Assembly: GCA_000818945.1 (NCBI GenBank)
Contig: KN805378.1
Location: forward strand, 205,523-269,522
Origin: Schizochytrium sp. CCTCC M209059
Taxonomy: Eukaryota; Sar; Bigyra; Thraustochytrida; Thraustochytriidae
Length of the DNA: 64,000 nucleotides
Direction: 5' to 3'
Made by a program: the position numbers and the translations under genes. The notes beneath the pieces are model-generated. The model was not told the DNA's origin and did not search any database. It worked only from the letters and a program-made list of their open reading frames with translations. The number at the start of each line of letters is the position of its first letter. The stretch's first letter is position 1. Below are positions 45,998 through 55,599 of the stretch, one piece after another.

Positions 45998-46152
45998 CCG
46001 CGCTGCGCTGCGCCGCGCTGCGCTCGACCGGCCTAGCAGCGCAGAGAGCGCTCGCTGCTGGCACGTGAGCCGGGACGCAAGATCAGGTCGTGGGGCGAAA
46101 AAGCGCAACTCAGCTCGTGGACGGGAGGTGAGCGAGCGAGCGAGCGAGCACC

Positions 46153-49100
46153 ATGGACGGCGGCGAGTACCTCGCGCGCTACGAAAAGGTGACGACATTC
46201 GAGGAACGCGAAGCACTCGTGGCAGAAGCGCAGGCGCTGGAGAACGAGGACCGCAAGGTCTTCGCGCTCGAGGACAAGTCGGCCCCGGAGGCCGCGGCGC
46301 TAGCGGCCAAGCCGTACAAGGGCCTTGTGGCTGTCTTTGAGAGCGAGGCCGATGGCGGTCAAGCCGCGTTCAAACAGCGGATGACGTTCAGCCAGGACAA
46401 GGGCAAAGGCGCGACTCCGCGGCTCTTTTCGCGAACCGATGAAGAGCGCAAAGCGCTCTGGAGCAAACCGGCCACCGTCGAAAAACTCAGCGTCTTTCAG
46501 CAACAATTCCTCCAGATCTTTGCGTGCAATGGACTTCAGTTCATGAACTGGGACAATATCGTCGCTGCCGGCGGCGCTATCTCGGCCTGCGTGCAGCCCA
46601 TCCCCGAGGAACACTCGGACTCGCTCCTGCAGAAGCGCTCTTACTACCACGAGGTTGCCTACGGCGCCAGCGACGTCGACCTCTTCCTCTACGACCTCAC
46701 TCCGGAGCAAGCCAATCGAAAGCTTCTCGACATCTACGACGCTCTCTGCGCGGCTTGCCCCTTTGAGGTCATTTGCTTCCGGTCCGCCAATGCGGTCACC
46801 ATGGTGTCTCAGTACCCGTACCGCCACGTCCAGGTCGTCCTGCGCATCTACAGTTCGCCGTACGAGGTCCTTGCTGGCTTTGACGTGGATTGCTGCACGT
46901 TCTTGTACGATGGTCATCAGGTCTACAGTACCGCTCGTGGCCATGCCGCCCTCATGCTGGGTGCCAACACCATTGACATGAGCCGTCGGAGCCCCTCGTA
47001 CGAAATGCGGCTCGCCAAGTACGGCTCGCGCGGATTTGAAGTCATCGTGCCTGGCTTTAGCCGCAAGCGCATTGACCCGAACCTCTTTGACAAGCCCTGG
47101 AATCTTCTCGTTGGTTTGCAGCGTCTCATCGTCCTAGACCGCTTGCGATCCGCAGAAGCCCGTCTCAAGTACCAGACGCGTCACCAAGTCCAAAGTGGAA
47201 TGGCCATGCGCCGCGACTTTTCGTACCGCAAGTACGACCAGCTCGAACGCATTGAAAAGGCCGGGGCCGCCGGCGAATCCTCCAACTACGCCACGGTCTT
47301 TCTTCCCTGGGGTCCGGGCTACGATGCTCGCAAGGTTCTCAAGCTTATGAAGCGCAAGGATATTGCCTTCAACTCACCGTATTATCGTCGCGACCGCACG
47401 TACTACCTGCATCCGTGCTTCTTTGGCACGGCGGCTGAGATTTTGGATGACTGCTCCCCGAGCGACCCGGATCTCCCCGAGGATGTCCCAGCTTCGGAGC
47501 TGCGCAGCTACGTGCGTGGCGAGCTGACCTGGATGCAGACCGACCCCGGACAGCAGCAAATCGGTAGCTTCAATCCAATCACCAACACGGAGTGGAGCCG
47601 AGGCGCGTACTTCGAAGAGACGACCAGTGATGTCGTCGCCGCCGTCAATCGCAACGACGTCGCCGAGCTGACCCAGTTGCTCGAGGACATTGGTCAGACA
47701 TGGGACCCGCACCGCCGCGACTACCTGGGTCGCAGCCCTTTGCACGTGGGCATCATGTCTGGCGCCGAAAAGGCCTGCGAGCTGCTTCTTGACATGGATG
47801 TGGTCGATCCTACGCTCCGTCTGCCCGACGGCCGCTCCGCACTCCACCTCGCGGCAGAGTACAACCGCGTCGCAACCGTACGCGCCATTCTGCCTGCTAT
47901 TCGTCGAATGGAAGAGGCGCGCGCCGCCTACGAGGCCAAGTCCCAGACGGAAAAGGACCAACTCCAAGCTGACGGGGTCATCCCGCCTCGCGATATCACC
48001 GTGGAGGACGCTCTCAACGTCAAGACCTTCAACACGAAGCTCACACCTCTCGAGCTTGCCGTCATCATCGGTCATGTCGAGGTCGCTCGCATTCTGCTCG
48101 AGGACTACGGAGCGACCGCTGACTCGCTCGTTTCCCCTCCCGAGTCTTCGGTGTTTTATACCCCCTTGCGTCCCAAGCTCGGTCTGGTCTACACGGAGGA
48201 ACCTGCGGTACCACTCATTCTCATGACGCCACCGGGCGAAGTCCTTTCGCCGCTCGTCGAGCTCTTGCTCGACCATGGTGCGGCGGGACCATCGTTGTTT
48301 CTTTCTAGTTTTCTCTCCGTCATGCATCTGGCTGCAGAGTTTGGGCATATCGAGCTCATTCGCGCAATGATCTCCGGTCTGGATAAACGCGACCCTCACC
48401 TGCTTGAGAAGATGCTCGGCATGTTGGACTTCCAACTGAGGACGCCGCTCATGACCGCCGTCGCCAATGGCCATCTCGAGTGTGCCAAGGCCCTCTATGC
48501 TCGCGTGCCCAAGTTCGGTGTCACTTCTGAAGAGCTGGCCCTTGCGCGTATTGCGGCAAGCAAAGTTTCGACAAATGGCATCCGGTATTATGGAGGCAGT
48601 ACTGCGCTTTCAGACGCCTCCGTCGAGGTCGTTGACAATTGCCTCGCCATTGCCTGTGCAGGTCTCCTTGAGGCCACCAACGACATGCTCGACCCGCGCT
48701 CCAAAGGTCTCATTCTCGGTCCAGAAAATAATACCTCCTACTTTTACCGTCGAAATGCCTACAATCAGACTTACGTAGATTACAGCGACTATCTTGCCGC
48801 GCGAGACGGCATTTTCGCACCCAGCAAACGTACTGGTGACGACGACGAAGATTACGAAGATGAGGCTGGCGACAATGACGAGAACAACCCCCGCGTGCAA
48901 CAGGCTCGCAAGCGGGTCGACCGCGCTGCAGCCACCCTGTATTGGGTGTTGACAGAGGGCGCTTCGGAGAAACTATGGGAACAGGAGTACGACTATGCGC
49001 CCCGTTTATTTCTCGGATTCTCGCTCGTTGACGGTCACGATTCAACGTATGGTGGGGGCTGGGGAGCAAAGGTCAACAAACAAGCTGCCGACGATGAAAC

Positions 49101-52100
49101 GCCAAAGCGCGGCACGATTGTGGAGATGCTCCAAATTGTACGGAGCAAGCTAGTCAAGGCCGCTGAAAAGCTTCATGAGAGCGCCAATGTCGTCGCCTTC
49201 GAAAAGGCCCTCGATAAAGTTGCCACAAAGTATCCGAACCCAAGCACATACAAAGGATTTCTGGTTGACCTCGAGGTCAAGGCGCACAGGCTCAACGCCA
49301 CCATTCAGACCTTGAACCTTCGCACGGTCCCGGACGAGGTGAAAATGGCCAAGATCCAGGCCTTTGTGGCCAGGCTTGACCTCTTGGTCGCCACGCTCAC
49401 GGCAGCAGCGCAGGGCAATAACGAAGATGCCCCTCCTGCTGCATCGTCTTCGGGCCGGCTGTCAGCGCGTCGATCCATGCGTGGCTTCCTGCGCGGCCTG
49501 GGCACTTCCAAGCGCTCAAGCGTTCCTCGTCTCGTTGCAGGCCTCACGAGCGGGGGTGCCTCGGCCGAGGGTGCGGCCTCCGCGGCGCGGTCGGGCGCAG
49601 CTTCGTCGGGTTCGTTCGCTCTTTCAGCGTCAGCGCCGAAAAAGCTCATTTCCGTGGAAGAGTACATTTCCAAGATCGAGACCAAACTCTTTCGTACTTT
49701 CAGCATCCAGCAAAAATATACCGTGTACTGGGGAAGCTTCTTCAAGATCAACGGTTTGCACCACGACCGGACGTCCTACAATATCTCGTCAAATGCACTA
49801 CTTTCGGAATCTCAGGCCGACTTTGTCATGGCCACATTTGAGGCCATCTTTGCGAACGATATCGACGCTGTACTCGCGAGCCTCCAAAACCCTGGTCTTC
49901 AATTTCCCCTCTTGCTTGTGCGCGATGCAAAGGCCAACACCTTTCTCGGATACGTTTCCGCTTTCATGGAAGACCCTGCACCCATTGTAGCAGAGGCTCT
50001 GGCGATTCTCGATAGATCATGGAAATCCTCCTCGGATAAGAAGGAAGCGGGCCAAGAAGCCCCGAAACGTGCGGCGAAAAAAGGCGCCCGCGTCATCGAC
50101 AACACCAAGCTCTTGGCCATGATGGCCGAAGCCGAATCTGATACGTCCGGGTCCGACTTGGAGGAGGACGATCTCGAGGACGACGAAGACGAAGACGAAG
50201 ACGGCACCGATGAAGCCGATCTGGACGACGGCGACGATGAGTTGGTCTTTGACAACGACCTTGATCGCGATACAGGTCGAGTCAAGGCCATGGCCAAGCG
50301 AAAGGTGTTGGTGAGTGTACTCACAGAGGACGAGGATGCCATCTTCGTGCCCAAGTGTCAAGTCTACGGCTGCTCCGTGATGCTTGGTCATGACATGGTC
50401 ATGAAACATGTTCCTCCTCACGCGCGCGCCGCCATGCTTGAGACTGAAGAGGCTCGTGTACGCATGGGCACCAACAGAGCGATGGTGTCCTTTACCATGG
50501 ATCTCCTGCGTGTCGCCATTTTGCGCGAAAAGTACGATCTGCTCGACATCCTTCTTCGCTATGCGCGAGGAATCGCCTCCGAGGAGTCCCAGTACCTGCG
50601 CAACCAAGGCCTCGAGTGGTGCAGCGGTGTGAAAATTGCGCAGTTTGTAATTGCGTTCGACAGCGTCGAGGCACTGAAAGTTCTCATCCGCGTTGCCGGC
50701 GGAGGCATCGCATCGTACATGGACCTTGCACGCAACCTCCGACTCGAGAAGTCCTTCAAAGTTCCCAAGGACAAACGAGGCGATGACAGCATGCGATATC
50801 AAGGAATGACCACAGTTCTAGAGTCGACAAAGGGCGCGCAAAGATACGCCTTTTCCAGCCACGCAACACGTCGCTTGTCCGGGGAAAACGTTAGCTTGGA
50901 CTCGACGTGGATTGGCGAAGCCGCATACTGGGGTAGTCTCAATGTGTACCAGTGGCTACGAGATGAGTTCGACGAGGTTGCCGCAATCTTTGGCGAATTT
51001 CTGCAAAGCAATGCCAAATCCGCAAGCGCACAGGGCCGGCCCGACGCGATCGCGCGCATGATTGCTCGATTTGCAGAAGCCGCCATGGAACAGCTCTACG
51101 AAGGCAAGCTGTGGCATCTCAACGCCGAGCCTCGACTCGCAGACCGTATTGATAGTCCGGCTCAAATGCTTGCGGCTTTGATTGCGCGCACCTGCATCGA
51201 CGTTCCCGTGCAGTGCGGCCCTACGGGAGCCAGCACCATTTACTATGCCGTCCATGGCGTTCAGATCGGGTTTATCGAGAATGTAATCGACGGCGAGTCT
51301 GCCTTGCTCGATGAGCCCTGCTGCATCGTCGAGGCCCGCAAGAGACCGAAATCTAAAGGTGACAAAGCCAGCAAACCGGAGGAGAAGGACTTCGTGCGTG
51401 GCCCTAATGGCTCCGAAGTCATTTACAGTGCCCCGCTCATTCAAGCCGCTCTGACAGGTTCCATTGCCATGTTCCGAAGGCTGCTGGAGCTTGGTGCTAA
51501 TCCGCACGTCAAGTCCGGCTACAGCGGTGACAACGCACTGCAGCTACTTTTCACCGAACGGCCGCAGGGCAGACCCATCGATTCGCGCCTTGCAACTTCT
51601 GCAATCAATATTGTCGCAGAAGTGTGCGGTCAAAAGGAGCTTCTACGCATGCTTTCACACCGCAACAAGGCCGGAGTTAGCGCTTTCCACACACTTTTCG
51701 CGGAGGGCACTTCAACGTTGCTCGAGCATATCTTTGAGACTGTGGTCTCCCGAGACTGGGTCGACGCGGTGCAGATACGGGACGAAATCGTCAAGGACAA
51801 AATCTGGTCTGCTGCATCTCGCGACAAGATTGCGCTTCTCATCCGCTACGTGGAGAGCGGAGACCTCTTTCAGGAATTTGACGATGGTTTCACCGTTATG
51901 GACCATTTCGCCGCGAAACAAATCAATCTATCTGCAGCCCTCGTGCGCGGCGATCCTGATCGCGAGCTCGCCGTCGACGGTGCCCAAAGATCTCGGACAA
52001 AAGAGGCGCTCACAAAGTACAAGACGGCCCGCTCGTACTATGGTTACTATTGGGGAGCAAGTTTGAGCGCAGCCATGCACTACTTACTGCCTGATCTCAC

Positions 52101-52422
52101 AACGCACCCGCTCATGCCAACGTACGAACGATTGCTCCGCAAACACAAAGCACGTCGTTTGGTGGACTTTCCCACGGCCCAAGCTGCCGTTTTGAAGAAA
52201 ATCGACGAGCTCGCTTCATCCTCTGAGATGCCAAGATCCTCTGCTATCGGAGCGGAAGCGAGTGACCAGGAAGACGATATTTCTCTTTGGAAAGGAAATT
52301 CCATGTTCGACTGGAGTCCCGAAGAGGTTGTCCTGCACAAGATTCTGGGCCAGAGCGACACGCCTCGGTCCGTAACCGTTGACGACAGCAACGACAACAG
52401 CTACAGTTATGGCTACTATTAG
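46153..52422 (+). CDS. 2089-aa ankyrin protein with N-terminal nucleotidyltransferase-like region
   Basis: 2089 aa in one exon, ATG start. Residues about 110-330 are conserved-looking and non-ankyrin: NWDNIVAAGGAISACVQPIP, then YGASDVDLFLYDLTPEQA with a G-x-S-D-x-D-x-F core at 171-178, CFRSANAVTMVSQYPYRHVQ and SPSYEMRLAKYGSRGFEV. The G-S-x-D-x-D pattern followed by a beta-rich segment is what nucleotidyltransferase folds show, and I recall large fungal and protist ankyrin proteins of similar architecture. Ankyrin units occur near 520-600, 625-680, 700-780 and 1765-1800. Acidic disorder lies at about 895-920 and 1335-1375, and a Ser/Ala-rich linker near 1095-1150. The protein ends in a Tyr-rich SYSYGYY. 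A nucleotide-transfer activity is not established; it could be a pseudo-enzyme scaffold. Confidence 0.85.
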   Translation: MDGGEYLARYEKVTTFEEREALVAEAQALENEDRKVFALEDKSAPEAAALAAKPYKGLVAVFESEADGGQAAFKQRMTFSQDKGKGATPRLFSRTDEERKALWSKPATVEKLSVFQQQFLQIFACNGLQFMNWDNIVAAGGAISACVQPIPEEHSDSLLQKRSYYHEVAYGASDVDLFLYDLTPEQANRKLLDIYDALCAACPFEVICFRSANAVTMVSQYPYRHVQVVLRIYSSPYEVLAGFDVDCCTFLYDGHQVYSTARGHAALMLGANTIDMSRRSPSYEMRLAKYGSRGFEVIVPGFSRKRIDPNLFDKPWNLLVGLQRLIVLDRLRSAEARLKYQTRHQVQSGMAMRRDFSYRKYDQLERIEKAGAAGESSNYATVFLPWGPGYDARKVLKLMKRKDIAFNSPYYRRDRTYYLHPCFFGTAAEILDDCSPSDPDLPEDVPASELRSYVRGELTWMQTDPGQQQIGSFNPITNTEWSRGAYFEETTSDVVAAVNRNDVAELTQLLEDIGQTWDPHRRDYLGRSPLHVGIMSGAEKACELLLDMDVVDPTLRLPDGRSALHLAAEYNRVATVRAILPAIRRMEEARAAYEAKSQTEKDQLQADGVIPPRDITVEDALNVKTFNTKLTPLELAVIIGHVEVARILLEDYGATADSLVSPPESSVFYTPLRPKLGLVYTEEPAVPLILMTPPGEVLSPLVELLLDHGAAGPSLFLSSFLSVMHLAAEFGHIELIRAMISGLDKRDPHLLEKMLGMLDFQLRTPLMTAVANGHLECAKALYARVPKFGVTSEELALARIAASKVSTNGIRYYGGSTALSDASVEVVDNCLAIACAGLLEATNDMLDPRSKGLILGPENNTSYFYRRNAYNQTYVDYSDYLAARDGIFAPSKRTGDDDEDYEDEAGDNDENNPRVQQARKRVDRAAATLYWVLTEGASEKLWEQEYDYAPRLFLGFSLVDGHDSTYGGGWGAKVNKQAADDETPKRGTIVEMLQIVRSKLVKAAEKLHESANVVAFEKALDKVATKYPNPSTYKGFLVDLEVKAHRLNATIQTLNLRTVPDEVKMAKIQAFVARLDLLVATLTAAAQGNNEDAPPAASSSGRLSARRSMRGFLRGLGTSKRSSVPRLVAGLTSGGASAEGAASAARSGAASSGSFALSASAPKKLISVEEYISKIETKLFRTFSIQQKYTVYWGSFFKINGLHHDRTSYNISSNALLSESQADFVMATFEAIFANDIDAVLASLQNPGLQFPLLLVRDAKANTFLGYVSAFMEDPAPIVAEALAILDRSWKSSSDKKEAGQEAPKRAAKKGARVIDNTKLLAMMAEAESDTSGSDLEEDDLEDDEDEDEDGTDEADLDDGDDELVFDNDLDRDTGRVKAMAKRKVLVSVLTEDEDAIFVPKCQVYGCSVMLGHDMVMKHVPPHARAAMLETEEARVRMGTNRAMVSFTMDLLRVAILREKYDLLDILLRYARGIASEESQYLRNQGLEWCSGVKIAQFVIAFDSVEALKVLIRVAGGGIASYMDLARNLRLEKSFKVPKDKRGDDSMRYQGMTTVLESTKGAQRYAFSSHATRRLSGENVSLDSTWIGEAAYWGSLNVYQWLRDEFDEVAAIFGEFLQSNAKSASAQGRPDAIARMIARFAEAAMEQLYEGKLWHLNAEPRLADRIDSPAQMLAALIARTCIDVPVQCGPTGASTIYYAVHGVQIGFIENVIDGESALLDEPCCIVEARKRPKSKGDKASKPEEKDFVRGPNGSEVIYSAPLIQAALTGSIAMFRRLLELGANPHVKSGYSGDNALQLLFTERPQGRPIDSRLATSAINIVAEVCGQKELLRMLSHRNKAGVSAFHTLFAEGTSTLLEHIFETVVSRDWVDAVQIRDEIVKDKIWSAASRDKIALLIRYVESGDLFQEFDDGFTVMDHFAAKQINLSAALVRGDPDRELAVDGAQRSRTKEALTKYKTARSYYGYYWGASLSAAMHYLLPDLTTHPLMPTYERLLRKHKARRLVDFPTAQAAVLKKIDELASSSEMPRSSAIGAEASDQEDDISLWKGNSMFDWSPEEVVLHKILGQSDTPRSVTVDDSNDNSYSYGYY

Positions 52423-52583
52423 TGAGCACGCACGATGAAGCGACTTGCGTCTTTCATTCACCCCGTTGATGGGGGCTTTTCATCTGTCTCCTTCAACTTG
52501 CTGGTAGGTATACGTGATGAAGAAACAAAAGATAAAATTTGCTCAAGCACGAAAGATTCGCGACTAGAACATCGCTACAACTC

Positions 52584-55538
52584 ATGACAGTTTGTTGGAT
52601 TGTACTACTTGACGTTTTGAACTTGAAGAAGGCATCATGCCACCGGTTTTGGATATTCCCTCTCCTCCATCAACATCGTGTCCAATGCGACGACTGCAAA
52701 ACCCATTATTGTTTTGTCCGAATGTCGCAGCAGGCGTTGTGCCAGCACCTCCTGCGCAAGCATGCAGTACCAGAGCTGCGGCAACGTCCAAGCGAAAAGC
52801 TTGAAGATTATGTACGACGTCATGCGAACGGCGCCCGAGGTCTCAAGAGCTGGCCTCGGGAGCTGAGCGGAGTTCGCGTTTTCGCACTAACACCATGGAC
52901 GCAAGTGCCTTCTTTGTCTGACGCGGCGAGTGGCGACTGCGCCGTAGGGAGCAAAAGAGCGCAAGTCCTTGGCGCCAGCGCAGACGACCGCGGTAGGAGC
53001 GGTGCTGCCCGCCACGGAGCCAAAAGGCGTCGCGCGCATCGAGAAGATCGAGAAGATCAAAGAGTCGAAGAATCCTGCAGCACAAAAGCGCTTGACCTCA
53101 GTCGAGTGATTAGCGACCATGACGCCCTCGTTGATGCATGCGTTCTCGTTGCCCTACAAAATGGGTCCGGCAGTGGAAAGTACCACAAGAAAAGCGTACT
53201 GGCGCTCGGAAGTCGCCTCTCGCGTTCGCAAGGAAAAATTTTTGTACAGAAGCGCGGGGAGAATGCCGCGGTTCGTCTCCTCAAATCGACCGTCTGGCGC
53301 GACTTGCACGGCGTCGTTGGCGACGCCTTCTTTCGCCATTTGCTGCTCGAGACAGCCATGTTTTGGCGCGAAGGCACGCCGACCCTTGTACAAATCACTG
53401 GCCCCGTGCTGAGCGCGCAGCTCTGGAGCGCCGGCAGCGATATGCTATCTCGCTCAGCTGGCCCCGATCGAGCGAAACCTCTGCCTCGGGCAGTCCTGGA
53501 CCGTCGATCCATGTTCTACGCAGGAAATTTCAATCGCCGAATCGGGCTGCCAAAGACGCACGAGCTCAACGCAAAAGACATGAGCGCTCGTAAATTGGCA
53601 GGAATAATCTTTGCACCTCATCGCAGTGATCCAGGGACTGAAAAACGCCTTACTCGAAGCGCAATTCGTCAGCGTCGAGTATGGGCAGGGATCGTGCTTC
53701 GAAACCATCAGAGCTGCCCATATGGAGCTCTCTTGCGTCGACACTGCCCAAGTGTGTCGTCGAGTACCATGAAGGGTCATCATGGGGACGGCGGCGTACT
53801 CTCACTAGCAGTTCCAGCATCGCATGTCTCGTCCTTTCTCAAAGCTGTGCTACTTCGGCTCATGGGCCGTGCGTCGCCCACGTCGGAGCGTCGTGTGCGG
53901 AGGCGTCTGCTTGAAACCGTGCATGCATTCGCGCACCTTGCTCGGAACGCCACCTTTGACCTCGCAGATTACGCCAAACGAATTGGAATCGGCCTCAACC
54001 ATCTTGATTGGATCTTCACTCGCCTCATCGTTCCGCTGACAAAGGTCTGCTTTTATTGCACCGAGGGGACCGGCACAGGCGCATCAGTCTGGTATTTCCG
54101 CAAACCCATGTGGGAATCTGTTTGTCAGCAGGAGCTGGAGAGCATGCAAAAGTCAGGAATTCTCGAAGCTGAATCGTCTGGACCTAGCATCGCGCGAAGC
54201 GAACCAGGTGTAAGTCGTCTTCGCTTTGTGCCCAAGGCTAATGGTGGGTTGCGTCCAATCATGAACTGCAAAGGCATCAACTATCGCTTGGCCTTCGTCT
54301 CGCATGCTCTCAAAGCTGCTTTCCGCAACCCGCATCGAACCACGCATCCGTCAAGACCGCAAATGATGGGTCTCAGTGAATTTTACGCAGTGTATCGCGA
54401 CTTTGTGCTCAAGGTGGCTTCAACGCAAGATGGGTGTGGAACCATGCACATGTTGACCATGGACATTGAAAAGTGCTTTGACAATCTTGATCAAGAAATG
54501 GTTTGTCGAGCTGTTCGCGAGCTTCTCGAACAGGAAACCTTTGTTATTTCTGGTTACAACCAAGTCTTTCTCACAAATAAGGTGGTAAAACGCGTGCGCA
54601 TGATTGCTCATCGCACAATCGAGCTCTACGCCAAGGGGATCGACGCTGGCGACACAGAGCCGGCCTTTGAAGATATTTTCGAGCGCGCACGTGCTAGTGC
54701 TAGCACCTCGATACTTATTGATCGTGCAGAAGCATGGCCCGTCGACCGTCAGGAGATCATTCGCAAGGTGGCGCAGCATATCAAGACCAACAAAACACGC
54801 TTCGGGTCCACCGTCTTTTGTCAGCGACGCGGTATCCCGCAAGGTTCAATCCTCAGTTCTCTCTTGTGTTCGATTTGCATTGACTTTTTCGAGGCCCAAC
54901 ACATGGAAGCTCTTCTTTTCGGTGAGCCGTCGTTGGCGCGTCCAAAACCTCCGGCCGACGCGCACACAGCGCCGTCGACCGTCGCTCCGACGCTCTGTGT
55001 GCGCATGCTCGATGATTTTCTTGTGATTTCACCGGACCGCAACCGCATCCTCGCCTTCAAGCGCGAGATGGAGCGCGGCTTCCCCGAGTTTGGCATTCGC
55101 GTCAAAGCAGAAAAGACACTTCTTTCCACAGTAGAACGTCCAAGTCTTCCCTGGTGCGGCTTGCTGCTTAATAGCCGCGACCTGAGCGTGGGACTCGACG
55201 AGTCGAGGCTGGATCTACGTCGTGCGTCTGCATGTCCACAGCTGCGGAGGCTCTCAATTCGTGAACAGCTCCGTCAGGCTGCAGAGGTGATCCTGCTTCG
55301 CGCCGACCCCGTACTCTTCGATCGCCATATCAACCCTGCCGTTGTCGCTGAGCGCAATCTACTTATCGTTTTGCGGCTTGCCAAGCCGAAGCTCGATCAG
55401 GCTGCGCGTAAAGCTTGCCAAGCTCGCCTCATTACCTTTATCTACCGCCTATTACTCTCGCGGACAAAGTCGAACTCTGCGTTGACGCGCCCCCATGTGC
55501 GCAGGATTGTCATGGCCGAACTTCAACAGACCAAGTAG
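52584..55538 (+). CDS. TERT: telomerase reverse transcriptase
   Basis: 984 aa from ATG 52584; the frame opens at a TTG 15 codons earlier. Telomerase motifs occur in order. The T motif is CFYCTEGTGTGASVWYFRKP (FYCTE at 490-494). Motifs 1/2 are LRFVPKANGGLRPIMN (from 546). Motif A is MDIEKCFDN with catalytic D627. Motif B' is RGIPQGSILSSLLCS near 748-762. Motif C is RMLDDFLV with D810 and D811. Motif E is WCGLL at 857-861. The T motif and the insertion between A and B' separate TERT from retroelement reverse transcriptases. TERT extends chromosome ends from an RNA template in the nucleus; the RNA gene is not identified here. The first 100 residues contain C35-x2-C38-x16-H55-x4-H60 with an upstream aromatic pair (RFWIF), resembling a BED zinc finger, while a canonical TEN domain is not evident. 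The exact start is uncertain: an upstream exon or another first exon is possible. Confidence 0.93.
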   Translation: MTVCWIVLLDVLNLKKASCHRFWIFPLLHQHRVQCDDCKTHYCFVRMSQQALCQHLLRKHAVPELRQRPSEKLEDYVRRHANGARGLKSWPRELSGVRVFALTPWTQVPSLSDAASGDCAVGSKRAQVLGASADDRGRSGAARHGAKRRRAHREDREDQRVEESCSTKALDLSRVISDHDALVDACVLVALQNGSGSGKYHKKSVLALGSRLSRSQGKIFVQKRGENAAVRLLKSTVWRDLHGVVGDAFFRHLLLETAMFWREGTPTLVQITGPVLSAQLWSAGSDMLSRSAGPDRAKPLPRAVLDRRSMFYAGNFNRRIGLPKTHELNAKDMSARKLAGIIFAPHRSDPGTEKRLTRSAIRQRRVWAGIVLRNHQSCPYGALLRRHCPSVSSSTMKGHHGDGGVLSLAVPASHVSSFLKAVLLRLMGRASPTSERRVRRRLLETVHAFAHLARNATFDLADYAKRIGIGLNHLDWIFTRLIVPLTKVCFYCTEGTGTGASVWYFRKPMWESVCQQELESMQKSGILEAESSGPSIARSEPGVSRLRFVPKANGGLRPIMNCKGINYRLAFVSHALKAAFRNPHRTTHPSRPQMMGLSEFYAVYRDFVLKVASTQDGCGTMHMLTMDIEKCFDNLDQEMVCRAVRELLEQETFVISGYNQVFLTNKVVKRVRMIAHRTIELYAKGIDAGDTEPAFEDIFERARASASTSILIDRAEAWPVDRQEIIRKVAQHIKTNKTRFGSTVFCQRRGIPQGSILSSLLCSICIDFFEAQHMEALLFGEPSLARPKPPADAHTAPSTVAPTLCVRMLDDFLVISPDRNRILAFKREMERGFPEFGIRVKAEKTLLSTVERPSLPWCGLLLNSRDLSVGLDESRLDLRRASACPQLRRLSIREQLRQAAEVILLRADPVLFDRHINPAVVAERNLLIVLRLAKPKLDQAARKACQARLITFIYRLLLSRTKSNSALTRPHVRRIVMAELQQTK

Positions 55539-55549
55539 GCCTAGGCCTA
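55536..55549. repeat. TAGGCCTA palindrome pair overlapping the TERT stop
   Basis: Two overlapping TAGGCCTA copies. The first TAG is the TERT stop codon, so the motif sits at the start of the 3' UTR. Confidence 0.6.
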
Positions 55550-55599
55550 GGCCGAGTGCTGATACAGTATATTTTATGTTACGCTATCCTTCCGTGTTC

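Larger units (their letters stand above)
44924..46152. promoter_or_regulatory. long non-coding spacer upstream of the giant ankyrin gene
   Basis: 1229 bp. It holds a GAT/CAT trinucleotide tract at 45393-45440, one TAGGCCTA at 45481-45488, a 17-bp tandem repeat at 45938-45997 and a (GAGC)n tract at about 46130-46150, ending at the start codon. A possible small minus-strand reading (Leu-rich start near 45326, possible intron) was considered but not accepted. Confidence 0.4.

Noticed and set aside
52584..55538. Retrotransposon or group II intron reverse transcriptase instead of TERT
   Set aside because: The T motif (FYCTE) and the telomerase-type spacing of motifs A to E are present; no endonuclease, integrase or gag-like frame is adjacent.
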